Positions 44,772-54,187 of a stretch of 64,000 nt of DNA are shown here, in pieces. The translations under genes and the position numbers were made by a program. Position 1 is the first letter of the stretch, and each line of letters opens with the position of its first letter. The DNA lies in NCBI GenBank assembly GCA_040388605.1, contig JAZKBN010000022.1, forward strand, positions 56,565-120,564, written 5' to 3'. Source of the DNA: JAZKBN01 sp040388605. GTDB taxonomy: Bacteria; Bacteroidota; Bacteroidia; Cytophagales; Flexibacteraceae. Under the pieces are notes generated by a model. It did not search any database and was not told the origin of the DNA. It was given only the letters and a program-made list of their open reading frames with translations.

Positions 44772-46703
44772 TCAGAAATAATCCTGCTTCAGCAATACCA
44801 GGTTCGCAGGGCTGCCTGCCGCCGGGTTATAACCGCTTACTGAGAGCACATCTAAAATTTCGTCCCCTATTTCAACAGGGGAGCCATTCATCAGGGCAGC
44901 AAACTCTTCCGGCTTTAATTTCACTTTAAGTTCGGCCATGGTGCCGCTTTGGGCAAACTTAGGGTAATAGTTCGGCAGCAGGTATGTCCAAACAATGGTA
45001 TCGGTATAATGCAGGGCCCCGCCGAGGCAGGTGCTTTTACCTTCAACTGTAAACAATTCGCCGGCAACGCCGCCGGCATAAGGCTGGAAGCACAATAATC
45101 TCGCAGCACGGTTAAACTCCGGAACAATGCGGTCGGGTGCGGTTTCCATAGCTGCTTTGTCGGCTATATTTGCCAGCAGCATGGGAGTGGTTAAGCCTGC
45201 TTTAACAAATGGCCTTAACAGGCTTGGCGAAAACACTATTCCGGTTTCCTCGGTTTTGCCGGGCTCGCCAAGCGGGTTCAGTATTTCAGCATCCGCGAAC
45301 CGGGGATTCTGCCTCAGCAATCCGTCGGCTAAATCAGGGCTGTAGCAGAAACGCCTGCGGGCGGGCAAAGGCAATGGTTTGCACACCATGCTGCCGGGCA
45401 GTACGCGGCCTTTGTCAATTTCGGTTACGGGTGTACCTATAGGTTCAGGGGCTCCAACCAGGCACATTTGCCTTGTCCTGAAATCGGGCAGCAGTTTTTG
45501 ACCAAACATACGCAGTACAGCTTTTACCACATCGGCCTGCTGAATATCGGGCAGGTTGGCGGCAAGGTTGAGCAGCAGGGGCATTGAATCGCTTACAAGG
45601 GCCTCAGCCGACAAGCTGATTATATAGCTGAACTCAGCAGCATTGATTGGCGATGAAAGCAGGTAAACCAGTACTTTATCGCCGGCATTTAAATAGTAAC
45701 CCGCAGGTAAATCTGCCGAAAGCGAATCGCTGCCGGCACCAGGAACCGAACCCGTTCGGGTTTGCGCATAGGTAAGGCCTTCATAAAATGCCGAATATAC
45801 TTCAGCAGCAAAGTAATAAGGCAAGGTTACAACTGTGCCCGGCACGCTTACTTCGGCACGGGCAGTAATGTTATAATAACCGGGATAAGGTACAGTGTAC
45901 ACCAATCCCAAAGGATTTTCAGAGCCGAAGGTGTTGTATTCTGTAATGCACTGCATGGCCTGCGAATACGTAAAGGCGCCATTATTGTTCTCGGCAGAAG
46001 CGACAGCCAATGTACCCGTGTTTAAAGCCGCATCACCGGTTCCGGTATAGGGAATAACCAGGCTTTTAAACAGGGAATCGTTTAAAATGCTGCCGCTCAG
46101 TTCCCAACCTATATCTTTGAAAACGGCCTTAACAACGCTGCGCAGGTAAACTGCCGGCGGCAGCAGGTTCAGGCTTAAACCCGGTATTACATCCATGCGC
46201 GCCGGGGCTGTGTATGCAGGGTTGGGGAAATTGCCATAAGCCAGTAAAGGAAACTGCACATCAACCTCCGAAGAATCGCGGGAGCGGTACCATTCAATAT
46301 TATAGTCAGCATCTGCCATGCCGTTAAATGGAGCCTGCGGAAGGCTTTGCAAATCGCGCAGGCTTTTGCCGGCCAACTGTTCGGCCCAAGCCATGCTGCT
46401 GCTGTAAAGCTCGCCTGAAAAACCCTGTTGGCCGGCGCTTAAAAGCTTAAAGCTGCCTTCGAGCAGCATAATGCCGCTGTGGCTAAGCGCAGCGCTGTAG
46501 CGGGTTAAAAAAGCGCCTTTAATACCAATATCATGCGCATGCCCGAATATTTCAGCATTTTCGGGGCAATAAGGTAATTCAAGGGCATAGCTGAAAGCCC
46601 CGCCTGCCGCAGTTTTATTGTCGGCATTTTGCAACAGGGCATCTATATCAATTCCCTTTGGCGATGTTACCGCCTCGCGGCCGTTTATTAACAGAACCAT
46701 CAT
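44772..46703 (-). CDS. Phage tail/baseplate-like protein of unknown role (643 aa)
   Basis: A 643-residue beta-rich protein without signal peptide or sorting tail. The N-terminal ~130 residues follow a pattern seen in structural proteins of Bacteroidota prophages: FSYALELPYCPENAEIFGHA with an Arg/Tyr-rich loop, then SHSGIMLLEGSFKLLSAGQQ, then a strand ending in WAEQLAGKSLRDLQ. The middle has Ig-like strands (GYYNITARAEVSV); the C-terminal part includes a DIQQADVVKAVLRMFGQKLL helix. It lies 52 bases after the 534-residue gene and 4-5 kb from the TerL gene, on the same strand. The link to tails rests on pattern and neighbourhood. Confidence 0.55.
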   Translation of the reverse strand: MMVLLINGREAVTSPKGIDIDALLQNADNKTAAGGAFSYALELPYCPENAEIFGHAHDIGIKGAFLTRYSAALSHSGIMLLEGSFKLLSAGQQGFSGELYSSSMAWAEQLAGKSLRDLQSLPQAPFNGMADADYNIEWYRSRDSSEVDVQFPLLAYGNFPNPAYTAPARMDVIPGLSLNLLPPAVYLRSVVKAVFKDIGWELSGSILNDSLFKSLVIPYTGTGDAALNTGTLAVASAENNNGAFTYSQAMQCITEYNTFGSENPLGLVYTVPYPGYYNITARAEVSVPGTVVTLPYYFAAEVYSAFYEGLTYAQTRTGSVPGAGSDSLSADLPAGYYLNAGDKVLVYLLSSPINAAEFSYIISLSAEALVSDSMPLLLNLAANLPDIQQADVVKAVLRMFGQKLLPDFRTRQMCLVGAPEPIGTPVTEIDKGRVLPGSMVCKPLPLPARRRFCYSPDLADGLLRQNPRFADAEILNPLGEPGKTEETGIVFSPSLLRPFVKAGLTTPMLLANIADKAAMETAPDRIVPEFNRAARLLCFQPYAGGVAGELFTVEGKSTCLGGALHYTDTIVWTYLLPNYYPKFAQSGTMAELKVKLKPEEFAALMNGSPVEIGDEILDVLSVSGYNPAAGSPANLVLLKQDYF

Positions 46704-46755
46704 ATTTTTTTCCGGAGAAGATTATAAACCGACAATATTTTTATTCAGCAAATGC

Positions 46756-48360
46756 TCAGGCAAGAACCAGGGCCTCTAAGGGCAACAGGTTGCTTACACC
46801 CATTTCCAAAGCGAACAGGTTGGTTTCGCCTGTACGGTTGTACTTAAAATTGGTGATTTGGCAGGGCTTGTACACGGGTACAGGCGAACTGCCCTCAGCG
46901 GGAGTGTTTAAGAAAACGCGGTACAGCTGCGGAGATTTAAGCAGCTCGGCCAAGCGTAAAAACGATACTTCATTCAGGTAGGCCGTATTGAAAATGCCCT
47001 GCGGGTAAACCTGCCTGCTTACGGGGCCGTTAATGGCCGGGCCGGGCATTGGCGAAGGTGGCATGCCTGTAAAAAAGCTTTCGGGCCTGTACAGGAAATT
47101 GGTGTAAGCGGCAAGCAGTTCGCTGTTACGCCCGGGAAACGCCATGTATTCAAAAGCGCCGTAATTGTTCAGGAAGGCGAACTGGGGAGAATCTGCCGGG
47201 AGCTCAATATCAGGAATTTCAAATTCGGCGCTGCCGGGAATAATAATGTCGTTATCGGCATCATCAAAAACTTTGAAAGATACGCGCCTGGCTTCGGGGT
47301 AATTGTCAAGTAGGTGGGTCCAGGCGCCGGTGTACATTATACCGCAGGTTTCGGCATCGGGCGGCCAGGGTTCCATATCTTCAAGGCCAATCATTTCGCC
47401 TTCGGCATCAAAAAAGCTGATGCTGCAAAACACCATAGCCACTGAGCCGAAACCTGTTTCCGGATCACCTGATACTGCCAGCGCAATGCCGGGGTGGAAC
47501 TGACCCCTGTAAACCGGCAGCTTTGGCCCTGCCGAGCAAAGCGGCCTTACCGGTACCCCGGGGCTTACATATACAAACGCTTCTGCCGAACCGCCAGCCT
47601 CACCCACACCGAAAAGCAGGCTGAGGAGCCCGGTTTTATCCTGGTAAAACACGCCGGGCTGATACCCGGTACGGGAAAAGCCGGCCCTTGCAAAATATGA
47701 TTTATGTGCGGTATCGGCTTTTTGCCAGGGGCTGCCGTCAGGCATTAAAGGCATTAGGCTGCCGCGTAATACCGGGCCTGCATCAAATACATAAAGGCCG
47801 CTTTTATTCTTTTTGCGGCTAAGCGTATGCCGGCAGCTGAAATCGGCTTCGCTCTCGGTGTTTATACAACCGAAGCTGGTTTTTGGGGCTGTCCAGAGCT
47901 CAAGCCAAGTTTCATAGCCGGGTTCGGGTGCAGCTGTATTGGGGTCGTCGCCGTAATTAAGTACGGTTACTGCAGCAAGGGCATCTGTATCAGCGGCACA
48001 GGAAATTGTGGGAGCAGGCATGTAACCGGCCTCGCGGGCTGTAATTTCAACATGGCCGCTGTCTGCGTTGTAATAAAAAGCAAAACTGCGGCTCAGTACC
48101 GGGTCAGATGCCATGGCGTCGGCCAAAGACCTGCCTGCGTTTTCAGTAAACTGAAACTCACCGCTCAGGGGAGCAGAGCTTACGGCGGTAAATGTGATAC
48201 TGCCGTTCACAACAACTGTATTTCCGGCTGCAATATCATCTTTAAGCTCCAGTGAAATGCGCATGTATGCAAGCGTTACACCTGTATTCCGGGTATCTAT
48301 GCTTACAGGCACCGGCGCATGCGCAAACCGGAACCTTTCAGGGGCAGTTAAATTAAACAT
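46756..48360 (-). CDS. Phage tail-tip-like protein of unknown role (534 aa)
   Basis: A 534-residue beta-rich protein, start ATG 48360 (TTG at 48378 is also in frame). Residues ~35-110 contain a unit with AGNTVVVNGSITFTAV, GRSLADAMASDPVL and GHVEITAREAGY, resembling the small beta modules of phage baseplate or tail-tip proteins. A segment near the end (AYTNFLYRPESFFTGMPPSP ... TAYLNEVSFLRLAELL) is followed by KPCQITNFKYNRTGETNLFA, which looks like a receptor- or partner-binding strand set. No export signal. It is part of the TerS-TerL gene run, with a gap of 127 bases to the 127-residue gene upstream. Confidence 0.5.
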   Translation of the reverse strand: MFNLTAPERFRFAHAPVPVSIDTRNTGVTLAYMRISLELKDDIAAGNTVVVNGSITFTAVSSAPLSGEFQFTENAGRSLADAMASDPVLSRSFAFYYNADSGHVEITAREAGYMPAPTISCAADTDALAAVTVLNYGDDPNTAAPEPGYETWLELWTAPKTSFGCINTESEADFSCRHTLSRKKNKSGLYVFDAGPVLRGSLMPLMPDGSPWQKADTAHKSYFARAGFSRTGYQPGVFYQDKTGLLSLLFGVGEAGGSAEAFVYVSPGVPVRPLCSAGPKLPVYRGQFHPGIALAVSGDPETGFGSVAMVFCSISFFDAEGEMIGLEDMEPWPPDAETCGIMYTGAWTHLLDNYPEARRVSFKVFDDADNDIIIPGSAEFEIPDIELPADSPQFAFLNNYGAFEYMAFPGRNSELLAAYTNFLYRPESFFTGMPPSPMPGPAINGPVSRQVYPQGIFNTAYLNEVSFLRLAELLKSPQLYRVFLNTPAEGSSPVPVYKPCQITNFKYNRTGETNLFALEMGVSNLLPLEALVLA

Positions 48361-48487
48361 CTTGTTAGGGGTTAGCAACAGCCGCCGGCAGCGACCATAC
48401 AGGAATATGATTCAGAGCAAAAACTTAAGCACGCCTGCTGCGGCTCTTAAATTACTATGGAGCGGGCAGGCGCAGGGGCCGGCTTTA

Positions 48488-48871
48488 TTACACAGGCGCA
48501 AAACACTCAAGCACAAAGCTGAATGCCGAAAGGTTGCCGGAAGAGAATGCCGGGAGCGGCGAAGATTTTATAATGGGCGCCGGAATTAAATCAGGATCGG
48601 CGGAAAGCTGAGCCATGATCCGGCTGAACAATGCCTCTGCCTCTGCAAGACCTTCATCGCCTTTTTGGGCCGAAGCTATTATTAACACCTGCCTGAATGC
48701 GCAATAATTGTAAGCCTGGGAAACGCTGAGCTTATCGGTATCGGCCCAGGCGGCGGGCAGGGGCAGGTTGCCGCCGAAACCGTTGCCCGGTTCCTGCGCA
48801 AAGCTGAAACGGGCAATACCCGCCGCTAAAGCCGCTGCCCTTAGCTTGCCTATAAATTGTAATGATGTCAT
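48488..48871 (-). CDS. Small phage-like protein (possible tail terminator or neck protein)
   Basis: A 127-residue protein. The opening helix (MTSLQFIGKLRAAALAAGIA) and the FSFAQEPGNGFGGNLPLPAAW block are followed by a helix with EGLAEAEALFSRIMAQLS and a last strand, SAFSFVLECFAP. Short proteins with a F-x-F/YP-x-W-like block, a mid helix and a final strand are common between terminase and tail genes in Bacteroidota phages. Its place directly after TerL fits, but I cannot name the family. Confidence 0.5.
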   Translation of the reverse strand: MTSLQFIGKLRAAALAAGIARFSFAQEPGNGFGGNLPLPAAWADTDKLSVSQAYNYCAFRQVLIIASAQKGDEGLAEAEALFSRIMAQLSADPDLIPAPIIKSSPLPAFSSGNLSAFSFVLECFAPV

Positions 48872-48919
48872 GGTTTTATGTTTTTTGATTGAACAAGGGT
48901 TAAAACCCGCCTTAAATAC

Positions 48920-50281
48920 TTAGCTGAATTGGAACTGAAAATCCTGCAAGGCCAGGGCCATGCGCATCATCATCATATCGGCTATATCAGGGCTGCGTCC
49001 CAGGCTTTCTTTCATTTCAGATTTTGAGTTTATGTGCAGGCCTTTTTCGGGCTCGGCGCTGCGCTTAATAACCATGAGCTCATCGGGCAGCACATCGCGC
49101 AGGGTTTGCCCATGCGAGCATACACCGGCTGCTTCGCCGGCAATAAATATTTGCTGTGCAGCCACTGCCTCTGCCAAATGGAAATAGCATTGGGTTTTCA
49201 GGTTGGGGTAATTTTCAGGCATGCCTTTGCGGGGCAGTGCCCTTGAATTGGCAATGAAAGATTTTACCCCCGGTATGTAATCAATTACGCCGCCGCCTAT
49301 TCCGTCGGCATCTATAATAATGCGCCCGTTAGGCACCGCGAACTCTTTTGCCAGCTTTATAATTTGCTCCGCGCTTTTGGCGGTGCTAACCTTTTGCAGG
49401 CAGATGCACTTTTCAAGCCTGAATCCTTTCCAAAGCCCAATTACAGTGCTGTCGGCCCCGAAACGGGCCACATCTGCCGAAATGCTGGCGGGGCCCGCCG
49501 GAACCAGGCTGTTGCTGAACATGGCCTGAATGGCATCATATTTAAAAAGCGCAAAAGCATCATCGGCATAGTCCCAGTTCCCGAAAAGCAGGCGTTCACG
49601 GGTGGCGAAATCGAGCTTTTGCAATTGCTTTTTGTAGTTGGCTACAAATTCGGGGCTGCCGTTATCGGTTATCAGCGCGGGCAGGAAAGTACGCCACACA
49701 GGCAGGGTATTGTTCCTGTGCGCTTTCCAATAAGTGCCGTACAGCCAGTTGCGCGCCGGGTTGCAGGTAAGTAAAACCTTTGGCGGCAGCTGCATGAAAC
49801 CGAGCCTATACCTGATGCGACTGCTGAGTATTTGAACAGCACGCTCGCTTACCTCGCCGGCTTCATCCACAAAAGCATCGCTTATTTCAAGCGAGCCGAG
49901 GGCGGCAAAATCAGGATCGGAAGGGTAATGGAAAAGGTCTTTCAGGTAAATTTCAGAGCCGTTTTTAAACCTGATAATGCTGTCTGAATCGCTGTAGGTA
50001 AAATGCTCGCCCATTACAAGACCCATCAGCTTAGCCACTTCAAGGAACGTTTTAAAGGTTGTGTTCTTCAGGTTTTTAAGCCTTGCCCGGCCAATGAGGC
50101 CGCGGGTGCCGGCAAACTGCAGGCGGTTTACAATTTGCCAGGCGCAGCCCAGAAAGCTTTTGGCCCCGCCGGCAGCGCCCCCGTAGCAGAGCTCGGTGGT
50201 AACACTATTTCGAAGAATATGAAAAGCTTCGTTTTGCTTGTCGTAAAGAACAAAATCGAAATTATGGTCGTTGATCTTCAT
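48920..50281 (-). CDS. Phage terminase large subunit (TerL)
   Basis: A 453-residue protein with both TerL domains. The ATPase has Walker A CYGGAAGGAKS (residues 32-42), Walker B with catalytic Glu in AFVDEAGEV (~136-144) and motif III LLTCNPARN (~170-178). The RNase H-like nuclease shows SADVARFGADST (~265-276), IIIDADGIGGGVIDY (~318-332) and the final acidic site SPDIADMMMM (~430-439). Every catalytic acid expected is present, so the protein looks active. In phages it cuts and pumps DNA into a procapsid. The frame extends 54 codons upstream, overlapping the TerS-like gene; ATG at 50281 is preferred. No portal, protease or major capsid gene follows. Confidence 0.92.
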   Translation of the reverse strand: MKINDHNFDFVLYDKQNEAFHILRNSVTTELCYGGAAGGAKSFLGCAWQIVNRLQFAGTRGLIGRARLKNLKNTTFKTFLEVAKLMGLVMGEHFTYSDSDSIIRFKNGSEIYLKDLFHYPSDPDFAALGSLEISDAFVDEAGEVSERAVQILSSRIRYRLGFMQLPPKVLLTCNPARNWLYGTYWKAHRNNTLPVWRTFLPALITDNGSPEFVANYKKQLQKLDFATRERLLFGNWDYADDAFALFKYDAIQAMFSNSLVPAGPASISADVARFGADSTVIGLWKGFRLEKCICLQKVSTAKSAEQIIKLAKEFAVPNGRIIIDADGIGGGVIDYIPGVKSFIANSRALPRKGMPENYPNLKTQCYFHLAEAVAAQQIFIAGEAAGVCSHGQTLRDVLPDELMVIKRSAEPEKGLHINSKSEMKESLGRSPDIADMMMMRMALALQDFQFQFS

Positions 50282-50321
50282 TGGCGGTTGTTGATTTTTG
50301 ATGAGGCCGGCAATATTCAGC

Positions 50322-50825
50322 CTATGCCCCTTCCTGCCCTGACGTATGCAAGCCCAATGGTCGGGCCTGTTCTGCGGGCAATTCGGAATCGCGGGGCTCT
50401 CGGAGCTCGTCAGTTTCTCCCGCGTTCTCTTTATGACTTTCATCGGGAAGGGTAAGCTTGGGCGGCATGCCGTTCCGCAGGTTTATTACAATGCGATCCA
50501 TGCTGTTTTTCTCATCGTTTTTACTGTTTTCGCGCCAGCCTTCCATAACCTGCAGCCACAGCTTTTGAGCCGGGTTGCTGTTTTTAAGGGTAGCTGTTTC
50601 GTAAATGGCGAGCAGCACCATATCGGTAAGCAGCCTGAGCAAATGGCCTTCAGGCTTAAAGTCCAAATTGGCAATTACCTTTTTTACCAGCTTTAAGGGC
50701 ATGCCGCTTAACCGACACAGCATATCGGCATCAGGCACGGCATGGTGATCACGTATGTACTGCACCAATGCCTGCTGAACCGTTGCGGTACTTTCCGCAG
50801 CTTTCGCTTTAGATACATTTTCCAT
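50322..50825 (-). CDS. Terminase small subunit-like DNA-binding protein
   Basis: A 167-residue protein just upstream of TerL. A helical N-terminal part includes a possible helix-turn-helix (VPDADMLCRLSGMPLKLVKKVIANL), a central helix pair (LLRLLTDMVLLAIYETATLK, AQKLWLQVMEGW), and a charged disordered tail (ESHKENAGETDELREPRDSE). This is the layout of TerS proteins, which recognise packaging sites and assemble as rings. The assignment depends on position and shape, because TerS sequences diverge rapidly. A minus-strand TACTTTTG -7 box lies at 50862-50869. Confidence 0.65.
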   Translation of the reverse strand: MENVSKAKAAESTATVQQALVQYIRDHHAVPDADMLCRLSGMPLKLVKKVIANLDFKPEGHLLRLLTDMVLLAIYETATLKNSNPAQKLWLQVMEGWRENSKNDEKNSMDRIVINLRNGMPPKLTLPDESHKENAGETDELREPRDSELPAEQARPLGLHTSGQEGA

Positions 50826-50861
50826 ATAAACTTGCTTAACAGGGCCTTATAAACCCGTTTA

Positions 50862-50869
50862 CAAAAGTA
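50862..50869 (-). promoter_or_regulatory. -7 box of the phage-derived cassette
   Basis: TACTTTTG on the minus strand, matching TAnnTTTG, about 37 bases before the TerS-like ATG. CTTG possibilities for -33 lie 16 and 21 bases further upstream. Confidence 0.45.
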
Positions 50870-51124
50870 TGCCCGCACAGCAGGGCAAGGCAAGGCCCGC
50901 ATCTTTTACAGGATACATGCCGGTTCCCGAAACCTTCATTTACATTCGGGAGCATCAGTTTGTAGCTGTGCAATTGCGCTCCGGGTATAAATTGCGGCAG
51001 TACGCAGGTAAACGCCGCCTGCATGGGCAGGCCGGAAGCCGGTACCGGCAATCACCTGTTCGCCTGCATGGGTAATTTTACCTACCTTTAAGGGCGCTTT
51101 TCTTTACCGATAACAACATTCAAC

Positions 51125-53995
51125 ATGGTCAGAATTCTACTTCTTTTTCCCTTATTAGCCCTATTGCTTGCTGCCCCCGCCAAGGCAGCCGACAAGCATT
51201 TGGCTGAAAAAAATTCCGGGGCAAAAGCCGGCAAAAGCAATGCTGCCGGTATGCCCCGGCAATTGCTGCGCACCTTATCTGTTTGCGATGTACCGGGCGG
51301 CAATACCCTTATAGGCAGGTTCGGGCGCAAAACCTATTACCTTTCTGCCAATGCTGAAAGCTACGTGGATGCCTTTAACAATGCCCAATCATGGGGCGGA
51401 AGACCGGCGGTAATCACAAGCCAGGCATTACAGACCTTTATATACTTTAACCTGCTCACAGGGGTGCCGGGCTTTACGAGCGCCCGAATCGGCGCCTTCA
51501 GAAACGGCGACGACCAATGGACCTGGGAATCGGGCGACCCTGTAAGCTATAATCACTGGGCCGCCGGCGAGCCTGATATGGCCGACCCGAACAAGCGCTA
51601 CGCAGTGATGAACCAAAACGGATCATGGGCTGCCGGTGAAGGCGATTCTCCCCTGCCCTACGTTTTTGAGATTGACGACCCAAACCCAATAGAAGCTGAA
51701 ATGGCCACATTCTGCTCCGGCGAAATGTTTCATTTTAATTCACAAACCTACCCGGGCGCCACTTACCAATGGTTTGGCCCCAACGGCTTCGGGGTGGGCA
51801 CATCAGACCCATCCGGCCCTATTATGGCTACTGAGCCGGGCCAATATGAGCTGGTGGTTACCATTGGCAGCTGCATCTTCCGCGATACTGTTACAGCAGC
51901 CTTTTTTGCCGGCCCTGAAATCAGCATCAGCTCAGGCAGCCTCACCATTTGCCCCGGCGACACCATAAGCCTGGCCTCTTCCAACGAAAGCGATAATTAT
52001 TGGAGCACCGGCGAAACCACGCAAAGCATCAGGGTTTGGCAGGCAGGCACATACAGCGTTCAAACGGTTGTAGGCACCTGCACATCGCAGGCAGCACAGG
52101 TGGTTGTGGCATTGCGCAACCCGCCTGCAGCGCCCGCGCTGCTCACAAGCGGTGGCACTTTTTGCTTTGGCGCCAATGTTAACCTAAATTTTTCGGGCGA
52201 AGACGGTGCGGAGTTCAGCATTGACAACGGTATTACATGGCAGCCAACCGGCAGCTTTGATTATTCACCTGCATCACCGGGCACATACACTGTTTCGGCC
52301 ATGCAAAGGCTGGGTTCCTGTGTAAGTGCTGCATCCGCTGCTGTAACGTTCACATTTACCACGCCTGCCGCAGGCCCTTCTGTTTCGGTAAGCCCGGCGG
52401 GCCACCAAAACGAAACCGCACCTTATATAGTTTGTGCCAACAGCACCTACACGGTAACCCTTTCAGGCGTTCCCGCTGGCCTTCCGACCAAGGTATTTAT
52501 GGACGGCGCTGAAGCAGGCTCTTCTACCGATACTACTTACAGCTTTTTTGCCCCTGCTGCCACGCCGCCGCCGCCGCCCATTGAATTTACAGGCGTTTAT
52601 ATAATAAACGGCTGCCCAAGCGCAGTTTCACGCGGAATAATTGTAAGCTTTAACAATGCCCCCCAAACCCCTGTAATTTCCGGCGCTGCCGTTCAGCAGG
52701 CCTGCGGTATCGACAGCGTGGTGCTTGAATCATCAATACCCACCAATAACTATTGGAGCAACGGTGCAACCACGCAACGTATAACGGTGCGCAACTCGGG
52801 TATCTTTACATTGGTAAATGCCATTGGCTGCACAAGTGCGGCATCGGCCCCGGTGCAGGTGATTTTAACGCCTGTATTGGAAAAACCGGTAATTACGGGC
52901 TTAATCCCTTCGGTGTTTTGCCAGGGCTCTGCCGTACAGCTCATATCATCATCTGCAACAGGAAATGTTTGGAGCAACGGCGATACCACCCAAACCGTTA
53001 TGGTTACAGACTCAGGTAAATACACGGTAAAAATTCGCAGGGGCATTTGCGAAAGCCCTGCATCAGACACTATTACCTTAAGGGTAACACCCACACCCGC
53101 CACCCCTTCGGTAATGGCTATGGGCAATACCACACTTTGCACCGATACCCCTGATTCTGTTATGCTGATGGCAGAAGGCGGCGCAGGAACCTTCCTGTGG
53201 AGCACCGGGGAAACCGGGCAGGTTATTTATGCGCACAGCAGCGGGGCATATTCGGTTCAGCTGGCAGGTTCAGGCTGCACCAGCCAACCAAGCCTGCCGG
53301 TTAATGTTGTTTTAAGTATTCGTCCGCCAATACCAACAATAAGCCTCAGCCGACCATCGGCCGTATTCTGCGCCCTGCCCGGCGACAGCATAGTGCTTAC
53401 TTCTTCCTACCCTACCGGCAACCTTTGGAGCAATAACGATACTACCCGCAGCATAACGGTAAGGGCATCGGGTACATATACGGTAACTTACCTTGAAGGC
53501 AGCTGCACATCATCGTCTTTCCCGCTAGATGTGATAATGAACAGCATTCCGCCCACCCCCACCATAACCCGCAACGGCGACACCTTGGTAGTAAACGGAT
53601 TCGGGAACGGCAGCTTTACATGGTTCCTCGATGGTTCACCCATACCGGGCAACAGCGGCAACACCCTGGTTGCCAACAACGTTGAAGGCTCATATACAGT
53701 TAGCTATACCGATGTTAACTCCTGCTCTTCGGCAGTATCGGCCCCGGTAATCATCACCGAGTTGAGCCGGGGCGTTTATGTGCCGCGCCTTGGGCTTGCA
53801 CCTAACCCGACGGATAATTACTTCACCATTATAGGCCTGATATCTGCCGCCAATGTTGAGATTTACAGTAACCTTGGCAGGCTTGTGCTCAGCACCCGCA
53901 CCCAACCCGGTCGGAGTATAGATGTAAGCAGCCTTGCGCCCGGTATATATACTGTAAAGGTATTGGGCAAGGTAATGAGATTGGTCATTCAATAA
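51125..53995 (+). CDS. Secreted C-type-lectin and Ig-repeat protein with T9SS sorting domain
   Basis: A 956-residue exported protein; signal peptide ends APAKA (residue ~20). Residues ~60-180 form a C-type lectin-like domain: TYYLSANAESYVDAFNNAQS, then the WTWESGDPVSYNHWAAGEPD block, where EPD stands in the place of the EPN/QPD sugar-specificity motif, and a closing YAVMNQNGSWAAGE. Ig-like repeats follow, at least five with the same core (YWSTGETTQSIRV ... GTYSV ... GTCTS). The C-terminal ~70 residues are a T9SS type A domain (LAPNPTDNYFTIIG ... GIYTVKVLG). Inferred location is the cell surface, with a likely carbohydrate-binding role. Divergent from the phage-derived cassette. Confidence 0.85.
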   Translation: MVRILLLFPLLALLLAAPAKAADKHLAEKNSGAKAGKSNAAGMPRQLLRTLSVCDVPGGNTLIGRFGRKTYYLSANAESYVDAFNNAQSWGGRPAVITSQALQTFIYFNLLTGVPGFTSARIGAFRNGDDQWTWESGDPVSYNHWAAGEPDMADPNKRYAVMNQNGSWAAGEGDSPLPYVFEIDDPNPIEAEMATFCSGEMFHFNSQTYPGATYQWFGPNGFGVGTSDPSGPIMATEPGQYELVVTIGSCIFRDTVTAAFFAGPEISISSGSLTICPGDTISLASSNESDNYWSTGETTQSIRVWQAGTYSVQTVVGTCTSQAAQVVVALRNPPAAPALLTSGGTFCFGANVNLNFSGEDGAEFSIDNGITWQPTGSFDYSPASPGTYTVSAMQRLGSCVSAASAAVTFTFTTPAAGPSVSVSPAGHQNETAPYIVCANSTYTVTLSGVPAGLPTKVFMDGAEAGSSTDTTYSFFAPAATPPPPPIEFTGVYIINGCPSAVSRGIIVSFNNAPQTPVISGAAVQQACGIDSVVLESSIPTNNYWSNGATTQRITVRNSGIFTLVNAIGCTSAASAPVQVILTPVLEKPVITGLIPSVFCQGSAVQLISSSATGNVWSNGDTTQTVMVTDSGKYTVKIRRGICESPASDTITLRVTPTPATPSVMAMGNTTLCTDTPDSVMLMAEGGAGTFLWSTGETGQVIYAHSSGAYSVQLAGSGCTSQPSLPVNVVLSIRPPIPTISLSRPSAVFCALPGDSIVLTSSYPTGNLWSNNDTTRSITVRASGTYTVTYLEGSCTSSSFPLDVIMNSIPPTPTITRNGDTLVVNGFGNGSFTWFLDGSPIPGNSGNTLVANNVEGSYTVSYTDVNSCSSAVSAPVIITELSRGVYVPRLGLAPNPTDNYFTIIGLISAANVEIYSNLGRLVLSTRTQPGRSIDVSSLAPGIYTVKVLGKVMRLVIQ

Positions 53996-54012
53996 TTATA
54001 TAGCTTACAAGG

Positions 54013-54062
54013 TTCGTACTGAAACGAGTTAAAATATTTTAAATAACTCGTTTCAGTACGAA
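54013..54062 (+). terminator. Terminator of the C-type-lectin protein gene
   Basis: Perfect 19-bp inverted repeat (54013-54031 with 54044-54062), 12-nt AT loop, 18 bases after the stop codon. The T run is weak. Confidence 0.65.
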
Positions 54063-54187
54063 TCTTATACTTTTAAATTACTTCTTGTAACATTATGGCT
54101 TTGCTTAAAATTACATCGGGCATTTATATTCGGAGCATAATTACATGGTTTTCAGTACCGCCGATAAATTGATTACATTTTAAGGAA

